From Bacteroidota bacterium (GTDB lineage Bacteria > Bacteroidota > Bacteroidia > Bacteroidales > VadinHA17): a stretch of DNA of 10,056 bases. The stretch's first letter is position 1; every line of letters begins with the position of its first letter. Both the position numbers and the translations under genes were made by a program. Below, piece by piece: positions 6,936-10,056 of this stretch. The notes below the pieces were generated by a model. It had not been told where the DNA came from and ran no database searches. It was given only the letters and a program-made list of their open reading frames with translations. The stretch is taken from contig JAKLFN010000071.1 in assembly GCA_022711195.1 (NCBI GenBank), positions 1 to 10,056 of the forward strand, in the 5' to 3' direction.

Positions 6936-7672
6936 AAGAATACCTGGCCGACCTTCATATTCATACCGTACTTTCACCATGCGGCGACCTGAATATGAGT
7001 CCGGCCAAAATAGTTGAACAGGCTGTCAGTAAAGGAATCGGAATAATCGGTCTGACCGACCACAATTCCACCAAACACTGCAGACTGGTAAAAAAGCTTT
7101 CCGCCGAAAAAGGAATCTTTACCCTGATGGGAGCGGAAGTGACAACACGCGAAGAGGTACACTGCCTCACGTTCTTTGAAAATACTGATACACTAGGGGA
7201 AATGCAGAGTTTCCTCGATTCAAGGCTTCCGGATATAAAGAACGACCCTGATTTCTTTGGCTACCAGGTTGTTGTGGATGAAAATGAAAATGTTGTCTAC
7301 ATCGAGGAGAAACTGCTGACAAACGCTATCGATGCGTCAATTGATGAGATAGAGCAATTCGTCCATCAATTAGGAGGAATTTTTATCCCGGCACATATCG
7401 ACAGGTACAAAAACAGTATTTACAGCCAGCTGGGTTTATTCCCTGATAACCTGAAAGCTGATGCACTGGAGATATCCTGGAGATGCCAGCCTGCCGATTT
7501 TATAAAGGCACATCCTGAAATTTCGGGATTCACTATTCTGACAAGCTCAGACGCACATTTTCCTGAAAATATTGGCAGGGTGACTTCTTGTTTCACGATC
7601 GAAGAACCTTCTTTCAGTGAAATAAGGGCAGCCATCAGAGGTGCGAATAACAGAAAAGTTTCCTTAAAATGA
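6932..7672 (+). CDS. PHP-domain metal-dependent phosphoesterase
   Basis: A 246-residue PHP-domain protein (Polymerase and Histidinol Phosphatase fold). The metal-binding motifs are present in order: DLHIHT (7-12, His9 and His11), LTDHN (41-45, Asp43 and His44), GAEVTTREEVHCL (67-79, Glu69 and His77), IPAHIDR (152-158, His155) and SSDAHFPENIGR (205-216, Asp207 and His209). The ligand set therefore looks complete and the protein should hold two or three metal ions and cleave a phosphomonoester or phosphodiester; the substrate cannot be predicted. Residues about 85-145 form an insertion between motifs. The gene overlaps both neighbours by 4 bases (ATGA), so it belongs firmly to the operon. A phosphoesterase between two ATP-binding regulators and an H-cluster protein suggests signal turnover, for example of a phosphorylated protein or nucleotide, but this is inference. 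Confidence 0.9.
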   Translation: MKEYLADLHIHTVLSPCGDLNMSPAKIVEQAVSKGIGIIGLTDHNSTKHCRLVKKLSAEKGIFTLMGAEVTTREEVHCLTFFENTDTLGEMQSFLDSRLPDIKNDPDFFGYQVVVDENENVVYIEEKLLTNAIDASIDEIEQFVHQLGGIFIPAHIDRYKNSIYSQLGLFPDNLKADALEISWRCQPADFIKAHPEISGFTILTSSDAHFPENIGRVTSCFTIEEPSFSEIRAAIRGANNRKVSLK

Positions 7673-8268
7673 CCACAATAGCCCTGAATATTCTCGATAT
7701 CGTCCAGAATTCAATAAGAGCTGATGCTTCATTGATTAATCTTTCAATAAATGAATCAGCTTCTTCTGATATCCTGGAGATCAGGATTGAAGATGACGGA
7801 TCAGGGATACCCGCGGAAATGCTGGATACCGTTACTGATCCTTTCACAACATCAAGGACGACCCGCAAGACAGGCTTTGGGTTAGCACTGTTAAAACATC
7901 ACGCTGAACTTACCGGGGGAAAAATAGATATTAAATCATCCAAAGGCTCAGGGACCGTGGTGACTGCAGAGTTCAGGTTGTCGCACATCGATATACAGCC
8001 GCTGGGAGATGTCGCCGGTGTTATGATAATTCTCATTGCCGGGAATCCGGGAATTGACTTTCTTTACACCCACAGGACTGATGCCGGAGAGTACAGTTTC
8101 TCAACCAGGGAGGCAAAGGAATTTCTCGGTGTCGCAAGCCTTAATGAAGGAACATTGCCAGCTGACATAAAGGAGATGATCAGCGAAAATCTTGCCAGGA
8201 TAGGTGTATCAGACGATTTTAATAATTATTTTGTTAACAGAAGGAAAATAAACAGAACGATAGGATAA
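7669..8268 (+). CDS. Histidine-kinase-like ATPase without phospho-acceptor domain (HydE-like)
   Basis: A 199-residue protein whose first 105 residues are a GHKL ATP-binding domain: N-box ILDIVQNSIRADA (8-20, Asn14), G1 box EDDGSGIP (41-48), the segment DPFTTSRTTRKTGFGLAL (57-74) containing the F and G2 boxes, and KGSGTVV (92-98). There is no HisKA dimerisation helix, no conserved acceptor His, and no sensor or membrane segment. The C-terminal 95 residues form an unassigned domain including AGNPGIDFLYTHR (124-136) and a helical end. Comparable genes accompany electron-bifurcating hydrogenases (for example hydE of the Acetobacterium woodii hydCEDBA cluster, from memory; unrelated to the maturase HydE, hence no symbol). 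It may bind ATP to regulate hydrogenase or phosphorylate a partner. Overlaps the PHP gene by 4 bases; 40 non-coding bases follow. Confidence 0.82.
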   Translation: MTTIALNILDIVQNSIRADASLINLSINESASSDILEIRIEDDGSGIPAEMLDTVTDPFTTSRTTRKTGFGLALLKHHAELTGGKIDIKSSKGSGTVVTAEFRLSHIDIQPLGDVAGVMIILIAGNPGIDFLYTHRTDAGEYSFSTREAKEFLGVASLNEGTLPADIKEMISENLARIGVSDDFNNYFVNRRKINRTIG

Positions 8269-8308
8269 TATCCAGAACATAATTGAATTAACATTAATAC
8301 ATAAAAGC

Positions 8309-8710
8309 ATGTCAAAAATCACATCGCTCGCTGATCTTAAAAAGAGACGCGAAGAATTGCAGAAAGGACTCGACATCCGCAACAAAGCCAATGAACCTGA
8401 AAGTTTTGTACAGGTAAAAGTGGCTATGGCAACCTGCGGGATAGCATCAGGTGCGAAACCTGTTATGGAGTTCTTCCTGGAGCAGCTTGAGAGGAGGAAT
8501 ATTCCTGCCATCGTTACCCAGACAGGCTGCATGGGCTATTGTTTTGCCGAACCGACAATTGAGGTCACCCTGCCGGGTCAGGAACCTGTCGTATTCGGTT
8601 ATGTCGACTTGAAAAGAGCTGATCAGGTCATTGAGAAATATATCAAGACCGGTGAACTGATCGACGGCATTATCCCTGTGAACTACGAAACCATTGATTC
8701 AAAAAAATAG
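8309..8710 (+). CDS. Thioredoxin-like [2Fe-2S] ferredoxin-type protein (HydD-like hydrogenase accessory subunit)
   Basis: A 133-residue protein with a charged N-terminal helix (1-30) and a thioredoxin-like ferredoxin domain. It has MATCGIASGAKPVMEFF (40-56) and TGCMGYCFAEPTIEV (72-86), followed by FGYVDLKRADQVIEKYI, the usual end of this fold. Only three cysteines exist: Cys43, Cys74 and Cys78. Classical family members (NuoE, the HydB N-terminus) use four as C-x(4)-C plus C-x3-C, so the cluster may have a non-cysteine ligand or be altered. The position directly before hydB matches HydD in the Acetobacterium woodii hydrogenase cluster (from memory). It is too short to be the NuoE-like HydC, whose N-terminal helical domain it lacks. 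Start at 8309 has no Shine-Dalgarno but gives the expected N-terminus. Confidence 0.85.
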   Translation: MSKITSLADLKKRREELQKGLDIRNKANEPESFVQVKVAMATCGIASGAKPVMEFFLEQLERRNIPAIVTQTGCMGYCFAEPTIEVTLPGQEPVVFGYVDLKRADQVIEKYIKTGELIDGIIPVNYETIDSKK

Positions 8711-8714
8711 GAGG
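8708..8714 (+). promoter_or_regulatory. Strong Shine-Dalgarno of hydB, overlapping the preceding stop codon
   Basis: TAGGAGG contains the TAG stop of the preceding gene and a perfect AGGAGG, ending 7 bases before the hydB ATG at 8722. No other gene in the window has such a site, so it both fixes the hydB start and stands out in a genome that otherwise seems to avoid this signal. Confidence 0.85.
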
Positions 8715-8721
8715 TTTGAAT

Positions 8722-10056
8722 ATGTCAAAATACAGTATGCATATCCTCGTATGCGGCGGAACAGGTTGTCATTCTGCAGAAAGTGACACCATCGTTTGCA
8801 ATCTGAGGGATGAATTGGAATCCAGGGGACTGGTTGATAAGGTTCAGGTAATCCTTACCGGCTGTTTTGGATTCTGCGAAAAAGGCCCGATTGTCAAGAT
8901 CATGCCTGATAACACATTTTATGTCCAGGTAAAACCCGAAGATGCTGCCGACATCGTCCAGGAACATATCGTAAAAGGAAGAAAGGTTGCCAGGCTCCTC
9001 TATCAGGATCCGAAAAGCAAAGAGATTATCGGCGACTCAAAACATATGGGATTCTTCAAGAAACAGCTCAGGATCGTTCTCCGGAATTGCGGATTCATCA
9101 ATCCTGAGAATATCGATGAGTATATTGCCAAGGACGGTTATATGGCTTTAGGTAAGGTACTTACAGAAATGACTCCTGATGAAGTCATTAAAGAGATCAA
9201 GGATTCCGGACAGAGAGGCCGTGGTGGCGCAGGCTTCCCCACCGGGCTCAAATGGGAACTGGCAAGAAAAAACAAGTCCGATCAGAAGTACGTGGTATGT
9301 AACGCCGATGAAGGCGACCCGGGGGCATTCATGGATCGCTCAGTACTTGAAGGTGACCCTCATTCTGTTCTCGAGGCAATGGCTATCTGCGGATACAGCA
9401 TCGGAGCCTCAAAAGGATTGATTTATGTCCGCGCTGAATACCCTATGGCAATACACAGGCTGAAAATAGCCATCGCACAGGCACATGAATATGGACTCCT
9501 CGGTAAAAATATTATGGGGACTGATTTCAGCTTCGACATTACACTCCGGTTTGGAGCCGGTGCATTTGTATGCGGTGAAGAAACAGCTCTTATCCATTCC
9601 ATGGAAGGTCTTCGCGGCGAACCAACAATTAAACCGCCATTCCCTGCCGAGTCAGGATTCCTCGGAAAACCAACGAATGTCAATAATGTAGAGACACTGG
9701 CTGCTATTCCTATTATTATACTCAAAGGTGCTAAATGGTACAGCAGCATAGGAACCGAGAAATCGAAAGGAACAAAAGTGTTTGCCCTCGCAGGAAAAAT
9801 AAATAATGTGGGTCTTATTGAAGTCCCGATGGGTATAACACTGAGGGAAATAATTTTCGAGATCGGCGGAGGGATAAGAAACGGGAAGAAATTCAAGGCT
9901 GTCCAGACAGGTGGACCTTCGGGAGGATGCCTTACAGAAAAACATCTCGACATACCCATTGATTTCGATAACCTGATAGCCGCAGGTTCGATGATGGGAT
10001 CAGGAGGGATGATAGTAATGGATGAAGATAATTGCATGGTTTCCGTGGCAAAGTAC
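8722..10056 (+). CDS. hydB: NADH/FMN subunit of electron-bifurcating [FeFe] hydrogenase, NuoF-like (partial, 3' end missing)
   Basis: 445 codons of an open frame that continues past the window edge. The N-terminal thioredoxin-like domain carries a [2Fe-2S] site, Cys11 and Cys16 (CGGTGC) with Cys48 and Cys52 (CFGFC). The NuoF-like core follows: FMN/NADH loop GRGGAGFPTGLKW (166-178), NADEGDPGAFMDR (194-206), GAGAFVCGEETALI (278-291), TNVNNVETLA (318-327) and TGGPSGGCL (397-404). The N-terminal ferredoxin fused to NuoF is the HydB layout of bifurcating hydrogenases and of NADP-reducing hydrogenase HndC. The C-terminal [4Fe-4S] site and extra ferredoxin domain would lie beyond the edge. The enzyme splits electrons between NADH and ferredoxin together with HydA, expected immediately downstream. 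A NuoF-like subunit of a formate dehydrogenase is an alternative, but the neighbouring genes favour hydrogenase. Confidence 0.92.
   Translation, partial: MSKYSMHILVCGGTGCHSAESDTIVCNLRDELESRGLVDKVQVILTGCFGFCEKGPIVKIMPDNTFYVQVKPEDAADIVQEHIVKGRKVARLLYQDPKSKEIIGDSKHMGFFKKQLRIVLRNCGFINPENIDEYIAKDGYMALGKVLTEMTPDEVIKEIKDSGQRGRGGAGFPTGLKWELARKNKSDQKYVVCNADEGDPGAFMDRSVLEGDPHSVLEAMAICGYSIGASKGLIYVRAEYPMAIHRLKIAIAQAHEYGLLGKNIMGTDFSFDITLRFGAGAFVCGEETALIHSMEGLRGEPTIKPPFPAESGFLGKPTNVNNVETLAAIPIIILKGAKWYSSIGTEKSKGTKVFALAGKINNVGLIEVPMGITLREIIFEIGGGIRNGKKFKAVQTGGPSGGCLTEKHLDIPIDFDNLIAAGSMMGSGGMIVMDEDNCMVSVAKY

Noticed and set aside
8225..8245. TTGTTAACAG, a possible third Rex site
   Set aside because: It is inside the 3' end of the HATPase gene and lacks the 4-base spacer between half sites.
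8269..8308. Internal promoter before the HydD-like gene
   Set aside because: The 40-base gap has no TANNTTTG box and no well-spaced sigma-70-like pair; the gene is most simply read from the operon transcript.
8309..8710. Identification of the small iron-sulfur protein as HydC/NuoE
   Set aside because: It is too short, lacks the NuoE N-terminal helical domain and has three rather than four cysteines; HydD-like fits better.
9423..10037. 204-codon open frame on the minus strand opposite hydB
   Set aside because: The plus frame is unmistakable NuoF-like HydB; the minus frame is an antisense by-product of its codon use.

Overview
The window looks like a chromosomal piece of an anaerobic or fermentative member of the Bacteroidetes. 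This rests on perfect matches to the Bacteroidetes -7 promoter box (TANNTTTG), the near absence of Shine-Dalgarno sequences, a secreted heparinase II/III-type lyase, and hydrogenase genes. The phylum call is an inference; no rRNA or marker gene is present.

Layout. The left arm (1-4147) lies on the minus strand. It holds a three-gene proton-translocating NAD(P) transhydrogenase operon, pntAA-pntAB-pntB, with pntB running off the left edge, preceded by a gene for an exported heparinase II/III-like protein. A 302-base AT-rich divergent region (4148-4449) carries a promoter-like box in each direction. Facing the right arm it also carries two abutting 18-bp sequences that closely resemble operators of Rex, the NADH/NAD+-sensing repressor.

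The right arm (4450-10056) is one tightly packed plus-strand operon. Most junctions overlap by 4-14 bases or are separated by 3. The order is: DRTGG-domain protein, RsbT-like ATP-binding kinase, iron-sulfur protein with a divergent [FeFe]-hydrogenase H-domain (HydS-like), second DRTGG protein, PHP-domain phosphoesterase, HATPase protein without a phospho-acceptor domain, short thioredoxin-like [2Fe-2S] protein (HydD-like), and the NADH/FMN subunit HydB of an electron-bifurcating [FeFe] hydrogenase, cut by the right edge. A catalytic hydA is expected just downstream.

How the genes may work together. HydB (with HydA outside the window) would exchange electrons between NADH, ferredoxin and H2, while Pnt links NADH to NADPH and the proton gradient. 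The first six genes look like a signalling module: an H-cluster protein unsuited to fast H2 turnover, two ATP-binding GHKL proteins, two DRTGG proteins and a predicted metal phosphoesterase. I infer that it senses H2 or redox state and controls synthesis or activity of the hydrogenase, with Rex-type control over the whole operon. Similar clusters occur beside trimeric hydrogenases in Thermotogae and Clostridia, from memory, but the pathway has not been worked out to my knowledge. The usual NuoE-like HydC subunit is not in the window.
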